Assembly (NCBI RefSeq): GCF_021730445.1
Contig: NZ_JADNRM010000026.1
Span: 1-32,373 of the forward strand
Direction of reading: 5' to 3'
DNA: 32,373 nucleotides
Source: Phocaeicola faecalis
GTDB taxonomy: Bacteria; Bacteroidota; Bacteroidia; Bacteroidales; Bacteroidaceae
Shown here: positions 8,862 to 18,044 of the stretch, piece after piece
How positions within the stretch are numbered: position 1 is the stretch's first letter
Layout of the letters: every line of letters starts with the position of its first letter
Notes under the pieces: model-generated
Told to the model about the DNA's origin: nothing
Database searches by the model: none
What the model saw: only the letters and a program-made list of their open reading frames with translations
Translations under genes and position numbers: made by a program

Positions 8862-10403
8862 ATGGCACAAGAAGATGTTTTTAAGAAATTAGTTTCTCAC
8901 TGTAAAGAGTATGGTTTTGTATTTCCGTCAAGCGATATTTATGACGGATTAGGTGCTGTCTATGATTACGGTCAGATGGGAGTAGAGTTGAAGAATAACA
9001 TCAAACAATATTGGTGGCAGAGCATGGTTTTATTGCACGAAAATATTGTAGGTATTGATTCGGCAATCTTTATGCACCCTACTATCTGGAAAGCATCGGG
9101 ACACGTTGATGCTTTCAATGATCCCTTGATTGATAACCGCGACTCGAAGAAACGCTATCGTGCCGATGTCTTGATTGAAGATCAACTGGCTAAATACGAC
9201 GATAAGATAAATAAAGAAGTAGCCAAAGCTGCCAAGAAATTCGGAGAAGCTTTTGATGAAGCTCAGTTCCGCAGCACCAATGCGCGTGTGCTGGAGCATC
9301 AGGCTAAACGCGATGCGCTCCACGAACGTTTTGCAAAAGCATTAAATGATAATGATTTGAATGAACTCCGCCAGATTATTTTGGATGAGGAAATCGTTTG
9401 TCCTATTTCGGGTACAAAGAACTGGACAGAAGTGCGTCAGTTCAATCTGATGTTTACTACCGAAATGGGTTCTACTGCTGATGGTTCAATGAAGATTTAC
9501 CTTCGTCCTGAAACGGCACAGGGTATTTTTGTGAATTATCTTAATGTGCAGAAGACAGGCCGTATGAAGATACCTTTCGGTATTGCCCAGATTGGTAAGG
9601 CGTTCCGTAACGAAATCGTTGCCCGTCAGTTTATCTTCCGTATGCGTGAGTTTGAACAGATGGAGATGCAATTCTTTGTAAAACCGGGTACCGAACTTGA
9701 TTGGTTTAAGACATGGAAGGCAACTCGCTTGAAATGGCATAAAGCATTAGGATTTGGCGATGACCATTATCGTTATCACGACCATGATAAATTGGCTCAT
9801 TATGCTAATGCTGCAACGGATATTGAATTCCTGATGCCTTTCGGATTTAAGGAAGTGGAGGGTATTCATAGCCGTACTAATTTTGACTTAAGCCAGCACG
9901 AGAAATTCTCGGGTAAAAGCATCAAATATTTCGACCCGGAATTGAACGAAAGTTATACTCCGTATGTTATTGAAACATCGATTGGTGTAGACCGTATGTT
10001 CCTGAGCATCATGAGTGCTGCTTATACAGAAGAAAAGTTGGAAAATGGCGAAACTCGTGTCGTTCTGAAATTGCCTGCAGCATTGGCACCGGTAAAATTG
10101 GCTGTTATGCCGCTGGTTAAGAAGGATGGCTTGCCTGAAAAAGCGCGTGAAATCATGGATAATTTGAAGTTCCATTTCCATTGTCAATACGATGAAAAGG
10201 ACAGCATCGGTAAGCGTTATCGCCGTCAAGATGCTATCGGTACTCCTTATTGTATTACGGTGGATCATCAGACACTCGAAGATAATTGTGTGACATTGCG
10301 CAACCGCGATACTATGCAGCAGGAACGTGTCGCTATTTCGGAACTGAACAATATCATTGCCGATAAAGTAAGTATAACAAGTCTGTTGAAGACTCTGCAA
10401 TAA
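8862..10403 (+). CDS. glyS: Glycyl-tRNA synthetase, dimeric class II type
   Basis: This enzyme charges tRNA-Gly with glycine. At 513 residues it fits the single-polypeptide (alpha2) GlyRS found in Bacteroidota, archaea and eukaryotes, not the two-subunit GlyQ/GlyS form. Class II motif 2 is visible in GKAFRNEI...FIFRMREFEQMEMQFF and motif 3 in IGVDRMFLSIM. The C-terminal anticodon-binding domain starts around LAPVKLAVMPLV. The frame is open back to an ATG at 8742, but I chose ATG 8862. The extra 40 residues are lysine-rich and overlap the promoter, while MAQEDVFKKLVSHC is the usual start of the family and follows an AAAAGG ribosome-binding site. An FKBP lipoprotein follows 10 nt later, probably in the same operon. 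Confidence 0.96.
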   Translation: MAQEDVFKKLVSHCKEYGFVFPSSDIYDGLGAVYDYGQMGVELKNNIKQYWWQSMVLLHENIVGIDSAIFMHPTIWKASGHVDAFNDPLIDNRDSKKRYRADVLIEDQLAKYDDKINKEVAKAAKKFGEAFDEAQFRSTNARVLEHQAKRDALHERFAKALNDNDLNELRQIILDEEIVCPISGTKNWTEVRQFNLMFTTEMGSTADGSMKIYLRPETAQGIFVNYLNVQKTGRMKIPFGIAQIGKAFRNEIVARQFIFRMREFEQMEMQFFVKPGTELDWFKTWKATRLKWHKALGFGDDHYRYHDHDKLAHYANAATDIEFLMPFGFKEVEGIHSRTNFDLSQHEKFSGKSIKYFDPELNESYTPYVIETSIGVDRMFLSIMSAAYTEEKLENGETRVVLKLPAALAPVKLAVMPLVKKDGLPEKAREIMDNLKFHFHCQYDEKDSIGKRYRRQDAIGTPYCITVDHQTLEDNCVTLRNRDTMQQERVAISELNNIIADKVSITSLLKTLQ

Positions 10404-10413
10404 TTAATAATGT

Positions 10414-11025
10414 ATGAATAAAAGTATTCTTTGGCTGATTAGCCTGTTGTTTGCCGCTTCTTTTGCTGTTGTTTCATGTAGTGAGTCGGATGGTGAAGAA
10501 AATCCTTATGCAAACTGGCAGGAACGTAATCAGAAATATTTGGACTCCATTGCGGCTGAGGCAAAAGCGAATCCGGGCGAATGGAAAATCATCCGTTCCT
10601 ATAAACTTCCTCCTTTGGGCTTGAATGAGCAGGGAAAAGTGAACGAGTATGTTTATTGTAAGATTATAGACAACGGAGAAGGAGAAAGACCTCTGTTTAC
10701 GGATACTGTGGCGGTTAATTATCGGGGCAAGTTAATAAACGGGACTGTTTTTGACCAAAGCTATAAAGGAGAATTGGATCCGAGCACTGCTGTTCCGGCC
10801 GAATTTGCAGTGAGTCAGGTTATCGTTGGGTGGACAACAGCTCTTATGAATATGACCGTAGGCTCCAGATGGGAACTTTATATTCCTTCTGAACTTGCTT
10901 ATGAAGAAACAGGGAGCGGTTCGATACCGGGCTATTCTACCTTATTTTTTGATGTGGACTTGGTGAAGCTTATTCCTTTGGCATCGAAAGGTAAAAGTGT
11001 GGAGCCGGCCTTGGATGCTGAGTGA
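10414..11025 (+). CDS. FKBP-type peptidyl-prolyl isomerase lipoprotein
   Basis: This 203-residue protein has a lipobox ending at C22 (FAVVSC). It then has a helical linker (30-60) and a C-terminal FKBP domain (about 90-190) recognisable by DTVAVNYRGKLINGTVFDQS and VGWTTALMNMTVGSRWELYIP...AY. FKBP enzymes speed cis-trans isomerisation of proline peptide bonds, here presumably for envelope proteins at the outer membrane or periplasm. It lies 10 nt downstream of glyS and ends 64 nt before a strong terminator, so it is likely the distal gene of a glyS operon. Substrates are unknown. Confidence 0.92.
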   Translation: MNKSILWLISLLFAASFAVVSCSESDGEENPYANWQERNQKYLDSIAAEAKANPGEWKIIRSYKLPPLGLNEQGKVNEYVYCKIIDNGEGERPLFTDTVAVNYRGKLINGTVFDQSYKGELDPSTAVPAEFAVSQVIVGWTTALMNMTVGSRWELYIPSELAYEETGSGSIPGYSTLFFDVDLVKLIPLASKGKSVEPALDAE

Positions 11026-11089
11026 TGTAGGAATCTTTGAATAGAAGATTTGAAGCACGGGAAATATATCAAAGCGTATAAATAGTAAG

Positions 11090-11140
11090 GGTGTGTTAAA
11101 ATGACAGTTGCACTGGAATTTTGACACACCTTCTTTATTT
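11090..11140 (+). terminator. Intrinsic terminator of the glyS-FKBP operon
   Basis: A 13-bp stem pairs ggtgtgttaaaat (11090-11102) with attttgacacacc (11118-11130), followed by the T-rich tail ttctttattt. It sits between two convergent transcription units and may also slow minus-strand transcripts, although the tail on that side is poor in T. Confidence 0.85.
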
Positions 11141-11178
11141 GTTTATATAGGCTTGGAAATAAGGATAATCCTGTTGTT

Positions 11179-13281
11179 TTATTGTTTGATGGGGTGAATG
11201 AATACGAATCTGGCTCCTTGTGTGTACGATGTGTCCACCATCACCTTTCCTTGTAACAGTTTGGCTATCAATCGGCAGATGTGTAATCCGAGTCCTGTAC
11301 CCTGCGCAAATGAGTCCAGCTTCTCAAAACGTTCGAATATGACTTCAGCTTTATCTTTCGGAACACCAATGCCGGTATCCGTTACAGAAAAAATGACCTG
11401 TTGCTGAGTTTGGTCAATATCATAGGATAATACAATCTCTCCCTTGTTGGTGAATTTGGCTGCATTGGTTAGGAAGTTGGTAAGCACTTGTTCCACACGG
11501 ACTGCATCCGTCTGTAAAATAAAGTCCTGGCTGCTCTCTCGAAAATACATCTTGACATCCTTTGGGCAACGATGCTTCACGCTGTCTATGGAGATATTGC
11601 ACACTGCTTGCAGGGAACAGGGTTGTTTGTTGAGCTTGATTTCGCCTGACTCCATTCGGGCTATATCCAGAACATCTCCCACCAGTGTAAGTAACAATTC
11701 GCTGTTACTGCTGATTAATTCCGCATAGTTTGTCCATTCTTCTTGTTGCTCTTGTCTGGCACTTTCGGCCATGATTTCGGTAAAGCCTACTATGGCATTG
11801 AGTGGAGTGCGTATCTCATGACTCATGTTTTGGATAAAGAAAGTCTTTAGGCGGTTGGCGCTTTCAGCCTGGTCGCGTGCGGTGGTCAGCTCCTTTTGTG
11901 TCTGTAGCAAAGCCGCCTGTTCCTCTTGAAGCTTTTGCTTGGAGTGTTGTAGACTGCGGGCCAGCCGTCGGGTGTGGTAATACAGCCATAATGCAATGGC
12001 CAACAGACAGAGTAAGATTGTGATGGCTATAAATGTGATATGAATAATGAGCCGGCCGGAGTCTATTTCGGCTTGCTTCTTTTCCAGTTCCAATTGTGCA
12101 TTCTCGGTTTTAAGCTCGTTTACATCATAAAGGATTTGCAGCTCTTTGTACTTTTCCGCAGCTTTCAGTTTATTATATTCTTCTAGATAGGCATTGTATT
12201 CTGTCGTTGATTGCAGCAGGGTTGCTTTATCATTGACTGCCTTTGCAGCTTCTATTGTAAGTTGCAGCAGTTCCATTTTCTGTTTTCGGTTATGACGGTT
12301 GTTATATACTTGTTTTATGATCGGTAAAGCTTGTGCGTATTCTTTTTTGGCTATTAAATAGTAGATAAGTGGGCGCTGTGACTCCTCGAAATCCTTTGCT
12401 ACGTTCTTGTTTCGTAAAGTGATATCGATAATTTGTTGATAGTAATATTCAATTTCTTCGGGAGAAAGGCCCGGATAATTTCTGAGTATACGCCTATAGC
12501 AATTGTAATACGCAATATCATAATTTCTGAATATACGGCCTTTGCTTTTATACTCGTGTTCCAGGTGATGTATGATTTTTATCAATTCTTTATCAGCTTC
12601 AATTGCTTTTTGATATTGATGATTTTGAGTGTAAATGATAGCCAGTTGTGTATAGTAAAAGTTAGGTAAGACTTTTCTTCCGTCAGCCGGCAGTTTATTG
12701 ATAAGTATATGCAGTTTTTCCAGATATTCGGTATAGAGTTCGCCTGTTGTAGAATGGGATAGGTAGAGGCATAAAGTATAGAGTTGCTTTATTTCATCAT
12801 ACAGGTTGGACTGTTGCACTCCTTGTTGATACTCTTTTATGAGTCTTTGTAATGTTTGGATTTTCTCCGCTTCGGGAGCGGTGCGGGTTTTCAGGGAGAC
12901 TCTGTTTATTTCAATAAAGGTAATGGCTTCGTCTCTTTCATTGCTTTGCGGAAGGGCTTGAGTGTTTTGAAGACATACGTTCATCAATGAATCATTATTT
13001 GTATTCATGTTGCAGTAGGTGCGGAGCACATCCAGTTCGGTAGATACGTCATTGGCTCTTGCGGCGGTTGAAAACAAGAGTGCGATGGCTTCGATTCTGT
13101 TGCCTTTGCTGGTAGAGATGTCGAACAGGTGATAAAGGATAGGGATACTGTCTTGAGGGGTCTTCACTAAGGAAAGTTCATGCACAAGACTATCTTTCAC
13201 AGCATTCAGGTTTGCTGCGGTCATAGTAGAAAGACAACACGCTACTATAAAAAATAATATAACCTTTACCCTTCCCAACAA
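11179..13281 (-). CDS. TPR-containing membrane sensor histidine kinase (orphan)
   Basis: This 700-residue protein has a signal peptide or N-terminal anchor (about 3-23) and a periplasmic TPR-rich helical domain (about 25-400). A membrane helix falls near 410-432, followed by a coiled coil and HisKA with phospho-acceptor H488 in NMSHEIRTPLNA. The HATPase ends with a normal G2 motif (QGTGLGLHICR). No receiver domain and no response regulator gene are adjacent. The start appears to be TTG at 13281: no in-frame ATG lies before the signal peptide, and the -7 box TATCTTTG lies just upstream, leaving a leader of about 10 nt. The kinase core resembles the small kinase at 2921-3856. Signal and partner are unknown. 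Confidence 0.92.
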   Translation of the reverse strand: MLGRVKVILFFIVACCLSTMTAANLNAVKDSLVHELSLVKTPQDSIPILYHLFDISTSKGNRIEAIALLFSTAARANDVSTELDVLRTYCNMNTNNDSLMNVCLQNTQALPQSNERDEAITFIEINRVSLKTRTAPEAEKIQTLQRLIKEYQQGVQQSNLYDEIKQLYTLCLYLSHSTTGELYTEYLEKLHILINKLPADGRKVLPNFYYTQLAIIYTQNHQYQKAIEADKELIKIIHHLEHEYKSKGRIFRNYDIAYYNCYRRILRNYPGLSPEEIEYYYQQIIDITLRNKNVAKDFEESQRPLIYYLIAKKEYAQALPIIKQVYNNRHNRKQKMELLQLTIEAAKAVNDKATLLQSTTEYNAYLEEYNKLKAAEKYKELQILYDVNELKTENAQLELEKKQAEIDSGRLIIHITFIAITILLCLLAIALWLYYHTRRLARSLQHSKQKLQEEQAALLQTQKELTTARDQAESANRLKTFFIQNMSHEIRTPLNAIVGFTEIMAESARQEQQEEWTNYAELISSNSELLLTLVGDVLDIARMESGEIKLNKQPCSLQAVCNISIDSVKHRCPKDVKMYFRESSQDFILQTDAVRVEQVLTNFLTNAAKFTNKGEIVLSYDIDQTQQQVIFSVTDTGIGVPKDKAEVIFERFEKLDSFAQGTGLGLHICRLIAKLLQGKVMVDTSYTQGARFVFIHPIKQ

Positions 13282-13298
13282 GTTTTATTATACTTGTA

Positions 13299-13306
13299 CA
13301 AAGATA
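13299..13306 (-). promoter_or_regulatory. Putative -7 box of the TPR histidine kinase
   Basis: On the minus strand TATCTTTG matches TAnnTTTG exactly. It lies 18 nt from the TTG start codon, giving a very short leader. The -33 region is AT-rich without a clean TTTG. It shows that the kinase is probably not simply read through from asd. Confidence 0.6.
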
Positions 13307-13350
13307 AAGATTATATTAAAGTTTAAAAGGATATTTCGAGAAAAAATATC

Positions 13351-14361
13351 TTATCCGATATTTTTCACTTTTATCAGGTATTCTGCAATCTGTACAGCGT
13401 TCAGTGCCGCACCCTTCTTGATTTGGTCGCCTACAATCCAGAAGGTCAGTCCATTTTCATTGGCCAAGTCTTTGCGGATGCGGCCAACGTAAACAGGATC
13501 TTTACCTGCCAGGAACAAAGGCATGGGGTATTCTTTCTTTTCAGGATTATCCATCAATACCAAGCCTTCTCCTTTGGCGAATGCTTCGCGGGCTTCTTCC
13601 GGTGAGATGGGACGTTCTGTTTCCACCCAGATACTTTCGGAGTGAGAGCGGAGTGCGGGAACGCGTACACACATTGCGCTGACTTGAATGTCTGAGTGCA
13701 TAATTTTGCGTGTTTCGTTGAACATCTTCATTTCTTCCTTGGTATATCCGTTATCTGTAAAGACATCAATTTGGGGAATCAGATTGAATGCCAGTTGATA
13801 AGCAAATTTATCAACGGTAACAGGCTCATTGGCCAATACCTGACGATATTGTTCATATAATTCGTCCATCGCGGCTGCACCTGCTCCGCTGGCAGCTTGA
13901 TAAGTAGCGACATGCACACGTTTTATGTGTGAAAGGTTTTCGATGGCTTTCAGGGCAACTACCATTTGGATGGTTGTACAGTTGGGGTTGGCTATCACAT
14001 TACGTGGACGGTTTAATGCGTCTTCCGGGTTCACTTCAGGCACAACCAAAGGTACATCTTCATCCATACGGTATGCGCTGGAGTTGTCGATTAATACGGC
14101 GCCATGCTTGGTGATGGTCTCACAATATTCTTTAGTGGTTCCGGCACCGGCTGATGTGAAAGCGATGTCAACACCTTTAAAGTCATCGTTGTGCTGAAGG
14201 AGTTTCACTTCTATCTCTTTACCGCGGAAAGTGTATTTTCGTCCTGCACTGCGTGAAGAACCGAACAACACCAACTCATCCAACGGGAAGTTTCTTTCAT
14301 CGAGCACACGCAGGAACTCTTGTCCTACAGCTCCGCTCGCACCAACAATTGCTACTTTCAT
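13351..14361 (-). CDS. asd: Aspartate-semialdehyde dehydrogenase
   Basis: This enzyme reduces aspartyl phosphate to aspartate semialdehyde with NADPH, the branch point to lysine/diaminopimelate, threonine and methionine. The 336-residue length is normal. The N-terminal nucleotide-binding motif [11 protein letters not shown] is at 7-17, the catalytic cysteine is C128 in NPNCTTIQM, and the catalytic histidine is H240 in [10 protein letters not shown]. The gene stands alone, divergent from the antiporter operon. Its leader contains a 7-bp hairpin at 14404-14422. The diaminopimelate branch makes it likely essential for the cell wall. Confidence 0.96.
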   Translation of the reverse strand: MKVAIVGASGAVGQEFLRVLDERNFPLDELVLFGSSRSAGRKYTFRGKEIEVKLLQHNDDFKGVDIAFTSAGAGTTKEYCETITKHGAVLIDNSSAYRMDEDVPLVVPEVNPEDALNRPRNVIANPNCTTIQMVVALKAIENLSHIKRVHVATYQAASGAGAAAMDELYEQYRQVLANEPVTVDKFAYQLAFNLIPQIDVFTDNGYTKEEMKMFNETRKIMHSDIQVSAMCVRVPALRSHSESIWVETERPISPEEAREAFAKGEGLVLMDNPEKKEYPMPLFLAGKDPVYVGRIRKDLANENGLTFWIVGDQIKKGAALNAVQIAEYLIKVKNIG

Positions 14362-14403
14362 TTTGCTTTTTCCTTTTATAAATTAGTAATACTTTATCTT
14401 TTT

Positions 14404-14438
14404 ACCTGCTAAGCGAGCAGGTTCAGATTGCAAAATTA
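14404..14438 (-). promoter_or_regulatory. asd promoter -7 box and leader hairpin
   Basis: On the minus strand TAATTTTG (14431-14438) matches TAnnTTTG. Just downstream, in the presumed leader, acctgct and agcaggt (14404-14422) form a 7-bp stem with a 5-nt loop. There is no T-run behind it, so it is not a classical terminator; it might be an mRNA-stabilising 5' hairpin or an operator. Confidence 0.5.
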
Positions 14439-14481
14439 GAACATTTTGGAATATAAATCAGTAAAAAAGAAACTTTTTTCG

Positions 14482-14489
14482 TAATTTTG
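14482..14489 (+). promoter_or_regulatory. Putative -7 box of the antiporter operon
   Basis: TAATTTTG matches TAnnTTTG, 34 nt before the antiporter start. It mirrors the identical octamer of the asd promoter on the other strand. Both -33 regions would fall at about 14458-14462, so the two divergent promoters appear to share one central stretch. Confidence 0.55.
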
Positions 14490-14522
14490 TCGATATTATG
14501 GTATAACCCTTAAATAAAAGCA

Positions 14523-16673
14523 ATGGAACTATTTGGTTTAGATATACATTTTCCGGTCACTGACCCTACTTGGATATTCTTCCTGGTACTTATTATCATC
14601 CTATTTGCTCCTATGATATTGGGGCGTTTGCGCATTCCTCATATCATCGGTATGATTCTTGCCGGTGTATTGGTCGGTAAATATGGCTTTAATATTTTGG
14701 AGCGCGATAGCAGTTTCGAGTTATTCGGAAAAGTGGGGTTGTATTATATCATGTTTCTGGCGGGGTTGGAGATGGATATGGACGACTTTAAAAAGAACAG
14801 GACAAAGGGACTGGTTTTTGGGCTGTTCACTTTCTTGATACCCATGGTGCTTGGAGTGTGGAGCAGTATGAGTTTACTGGATTACGGTCTTGTCACTTCC
14901 GTATTGTTGGCCAGTATGTATGCCAGCCACACTTTGATAGCTTATCCCATCATCAGCCGTTATGGTCTGTCCCGGCAACGTACGGTGAGCATAACGATTG
15001 GCGGAACGGCGGTGACTGTTGTGTTGGCCTTGATGGTGCTTGCTGTGATTGGAGGCATGTATAAAGGTGAGGATGTGGGAGGACTGTTCTGGGTCATCTT
15101 GTTGGGAAAAGTCTTTGCATTGTTTGGCTTGATTATTTTTCTTATGCCTCGTATCAGCCGATGGTTTTTCAGGAAATACGAAGATGCGGTCATGCAGTTT
15201 GTCTTTGTTTTGGCTATGGTGTTCTTGGGGGGGGGACTGATGGAACTGGTAGGAATGGAAGGCATTTTGGGTGCTTTTCTGGCCGGTTTGGTATTGAACC
15301 GTTTTGTTCCTCATGTTTCTCCGCTGATGAATCGGCTGGAGTTTGTTGGTAATGCACTTTTCATTCCTTATTTTTTGATTGGCGTAGGAATGATTATTGA
15401 TGTGCGTTGCCTGTTTACGCAGGGTGAGGCACTTAAGGTGGCAGTTGTCATGACGGTGGTTGCTACATTCAGTAAATGGCTTGCTGCATGGATTACCCAG
15501 AAAATATACGGAATGCAGAAGGTGGAGCGTAGCTTGATATTCGGACTGAGCAATGCGCAGGCGGCAGCTACGTTGGCGGCAGTGCTGATTGGACACGAGA
15601 TTATTATGGAAAACGGAGAGCGTCTGTTGAATGATGATGTCTTGAACGGAACCGTGGTAATGATATTGTTTACCTGTATTATCAGTTCGGTGGTGACAGA
15701 GAGGGCGGCACGCAGAATGGTTACACAAGAGAACATGGCCGGCAATGATGATAAGAATAATAAGGAACAAGAACGGGTTCTTATACCGGTGGCAAATCCC
15801 GATACAATAGAAGGATTGGTGGGAATGGCTTTGATGATGAGGCATCCTAAACAGAAAGAACCGTTGGTGGCGCTCAGTGTGATAAACGATAATAATGCTT
15901 CGGAGACAAAGGAACTGATAGGCAAGCGTAATCTGGAGCGCACGGCAATGGTTGCCGCCGCTGCCGATGCTTCGGTCAAGACGGTGCTTCGTTATGACCT
16001 GAATATTGCACAAGGTATTATCCATACGCTGAAAGAATATGCGGTGACGGATGTGGTCATCGGTCTCCATCGGAAGACCAATCTGATGGATTCATTCTTT
16101 GGTACGATGACAGAGAATCTGTTGAAAGGCACTCATCGGCAAATTATGATTACCAAGCTGTTGATGCCGGTCAATACGCTTAGACGTATTGTGGTGGCTG
16201 TACCCGATAAGGCCGAATATGAGGTCGGATTTATGAAATGGGTGGTGCAGTTGTGTCGCATGGGTAAGTTGTTGGGATGCCGTGTGCATTTCTTTGCCAC
16301 AGAGGATACTTTGAAACACTTGCGTGCGGTAGTAGAGAAGCAGGAAGCGAATACTTTTACTGAGTTTTCTGTGCTGGAAGAGTGGGATGATTTGTTGCTG
16401 CTGACCGGTCAGGTTAATTATGACCATTTGTTTGTTGTGGTTTCCTCCCGTAAGGGGTCTATATCTTATCAGACTTCCTTTGAACGGTTGCCTTCTCAGG
16501 TCAGCAAGTATTTTGCGGATAATAGTTTGTTGATTGTGTATCCCGACCAGTTGGGCGACCCGCAAGAGATTGTATCTTTCTCTGATCCGCGCGGGCAGTC
16601 GGAAACCCGGGTATATGATAATGTGGGTAAGTGGTTCTATAAATGGTTTAAGAAAGGTGATGAACGAAACTAA
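14523..16673 (+). CDS. CPA2-type cation:proton antiporter with C-terminal Usp-like domains
   Basis: This 716-residue protein has an N-terminal Na/H-exchanger domain of about 12 membrane helices (about 15-395). It includes the typical RLRIPHIIGMILAGVLVGK start and the LFLAGLE-like segment YYIMFLAGLEMDMDDFKKN. The soluble C-terminal part (about 410-700) looks like two universal-stress-protein-type domains and probably regulates transport. Family members exchange Na+ or K+ for protons across the inner membrane. The ion is not predictable here. A run of nine G bases at 15227-15235 inside the membrane domain (VFLGGGLM) could slip. The downstream tcdA start overlaps this gene's end by 14 nt, so they are translationally coupled. 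Confidence 0.92.
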   Translation: MELFGLDIHFPVTDPTWIFFLVLIIILFAPMILGRLRIPHIIGMILAGVLVGKYGFNILERDSSFELFGKVGLYYIMFLAGLEMDMDDFKKNRTKGLVFGLFTFLIPMVLGVWSSMSLLDYGLVTSVLLASMYASHTLIAYPIISRYGLSRQRTVSITIGGTAVTVVLALMVLAVIGGMYKGEDVGGLFWVILLGKVFALFGLIIFLMPRISRWFFRKYEDAVMQFVFVLAMVFLGGGLMELVGMEGILGAFLAGLVLNRFVPHVSPLMNRLEFVGNALFIPYFLIGVGMIIDVRCLFTQGEALKVAVVMTVVATFSKWLAAWITQKIYGMQKVERSLIFGLSNAQAAATLAAVLIGHEIIMENGERLLNDDVLNGTVVMILFTCIISSVVTERAARRMVTQENMAGNDDKNNKEQERVLIPVANPDTIEGLVGMALMMRHPKQKEPLVALSVINDNNASETKELIGKRNLERTAMVAAAADASVKTVLRYDLNIAQGIIHTLKEYAVTDVVIGLHRKTNLMDSFFGTMTENLLKGTHRQIMITKLLMPVNTLRRIVVAVPDKAEYEVGFMKWVVQLCRMGKLLGCRVHFFATEDTLKHLRAVVEKQEANTFTEFSVLEEWDDLLLLTGQVNYDHLFVVVSSRKGSISYQTSFERLPSQVSKYFADNSLLIVYPDQLGDPQEIVSFSDPRGQSETRVYDNVGKWFYKWFKKGDERN

Positions 16674-17382
16674 CATAGAGTGGCAGCAACGTACGGAGTT
16701 GTTGTTGGGTAAAGATAAAATGCAGCGTTTGCGGAGTTCCCATGTACTTGTTGTGGGCTTGGGAGGAGTAGGCGCATACGCAGCCGAAATGATATGTCGT
16801 GCCGGTGTGGGACAAATGACGATTGTGGATGCCGATACGGTGCAGCCTAGTAATATCAACCGTCAGTTGCCGGCTTTGCATTCCACACAGGGACGGTTGA
16901 AGGCGGAAGTTCTGGCGGAACGCTTCAAAGATATCAATCCTGATTTGCAACTGCATGTGTTGGCGGAATATTTAAAAGACGAGCGCATTCCTGAGTTGCT
17001 GGATAGTGCCAAGTTTGATTTCGTGGTCGATGCCATTGATACGGTGGCTCCCAAATGTTACCTTATCTATAATGCACTTCAGCGCCGTCTGCCTATTGTG
17101 AGCAGTATGGGAGCAGGTGCAAAATCAGATATAACCCAAGTCAGGTTTGCCGATTTGTGGGAAACTTATCACTGTGGCTTGAGCAAGGCGGTGCGAAAGC
17201 GTTTGCAGAAAATGGGTATGAAACGTAAGTTACCGGTTGTGTTCAGTACAGAACAGGCCAATGCGGATGCGGTCATTTTGGTCGATGATGAAAAGAACAA
17301 GAAGTCTACAGCCGGAACGGTGAGTTATATGCCCGCTGTGTTTGGATGTTACTTGGCAGAGTATGTGATAAGAAAATTATAG
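16660..17382 (+). CDS. tcdA: tRNA threonylcarbamoyladenosine dehydratase (ThiF/E1-like)
   Basis: This 240-residue ATP-dependent enzyme of the E1-like ThiF/MoeB superfamily cyclises t6A at position 37 of tRNAs to ct6A. The adenylation motif [17 protein letters not shown] and the sequence [15 protein letters not shown] are visible near the N-terminus, followed by DFVVDAIDT and the TcdA-like stretch LPVVFSTEQ. No ubiquitin-like partner is nearby, which favours TcdA over ThiF or MoeB. I chose ATG 16660 ([20 protein letters not shown]), the normal start of the family. A longer reading from 16534 would lie inside the antiporter gene. lolD follows 2 nt later. Confidence 0.92.
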   Translation: MNETNIEWQQRTELLLGKDKMQRLRSSHVLVVGLGGVGAYAAEMICRAGVGQMTIVDADTVQPSNINRQLPALHSTQGRLKAEVLAERFKDINPDLQLHVLAEYLKDERIPELLDSAKFDFVVDAIDTVAPKCYLIYNALQRRLPIVSSMGAGAKSDITQVRFADLWETYHCGLSKAVRKRLQKMGMKRKLPVVFSTEQANADAVILVDDEKNKKSTAGTVSYMPAVFGCYLAEYVIRKL

Positions 17383-17384
17383 TC

Positions 17385-18044
17385 ATGATAGAGTTACAAG
17401 GAATAACCAAGAGTTTCGGTACGTTACAAGTGCTGAAAGGGATAGACCTGCTGATAGAAAAAGGTGAAGTTGTCAGCATTGTAGGTCCGAGTGGAGCCGG
17501 CAAAACGACTTTGCTCCAGATAATGGGCACATTAGACAAAGCAGATGCAGGGAAGGTGGTACTGAATGGTACGGAAGTCAATCGGCTGAAAGAAAAAGAA
17601 CTGTCCGCTTTCCGTAATAAGCAGATAGGCTTTGTTTTCCAGTTTCACCAGTTATTGCCAGAGTTTACTGCTTTGGAGAATGTGATGATACCGGCACTCA
17701 TATCCGGCACTTCTTCGGGAGATGCGATGAAGCGTGCCAAAGAAACATTGGATTTTCTGGGACTTGCCGGACGCGCTTCCCATAAACCGGCCGAACTTTC
17801 GGGAGGAGAGAAGCAACGTGTGGCTGTGGCACGTGCGTTAATAAATACCCCGGCGGTTATCCTTGCAGATGAACCGTCGGGCAGCTTGGATACCCGTAAC
17901 AAAGAAGAACTTCATCAGTTATTTTTTGATTTGCGGGATAAGTTGGGCCAGACTTTTGTTATCGTTACGCACGATGAGACTCTTGCCAAATTGACCGACC
18001 GCACCATCCATATAGTGGACGGACGCATCTCGCCAGAGCTTTAA
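17385..18044 (+). CDS. lolD: ABC transporter ATP-binding protein, LolD type
   Basis: This 219-residue ATPase has Walker [11 protein letters not shown], a Q-loop in [18 protein letters not shown], signature [15 protein letters not shown], Walker [13 protein letters not shown] and the H-loop VTHDE. The [15 protein letters not shown] region and small size fit LolD, which with LolC/E releases lipoproteins from the inner membrane for transfer to LolA. A related MacB-type ATPase cannot be fully excluded because no permease gene is adjacent. ATG 17385 gives the usual start [12 protein letters not shown]. Its stop codon overlaps the stop codon of the convergent lipoprotein gene. Confidence 0.87.
   Translation: MIELQGITKSFGTLQVLKGIDLLIEKGEVVSIVGPSGAGKTTLLQIMGTLDKADAGKVVLNGTEVNRLKEKELSAFRNKQIGFVFQFHQLLPEFTALENVMIPALISGTSSGDAMKRAKETLDFLGLAGRASHKPAELSGGEKQRVAVARALINTPAVILADEPSGSLDTRNKEELHQLFFDLRDKLGQTFVIVTHDETLAKLTDRTIHIVDGRISPEL

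Noticed and set aside
14874..16070. Long open frame (398 codons) on the minus strand opposite the antiporter gene
   Set aside because: It is antisense to a clear membrane transporter, is rich in His/Gln/Asn/Ser in a way typical of reverse-strand shadows, and has no promoter or recognisable domain.
16534..16659. A longer tcdA reading starting inside the antiporter gene
   Set aside because: The extra residues lie wholly within another gene and do not resemble the family; the coupled ATG at 16660 gives the normal N-terminus.
16092..16859. Open frame of 255 codons on the minus strand across the antiporter end and tcdA start
   Set aside because: It spans two well-supported plus-strand genes and shows no family resemblance; codon-bias shadow.
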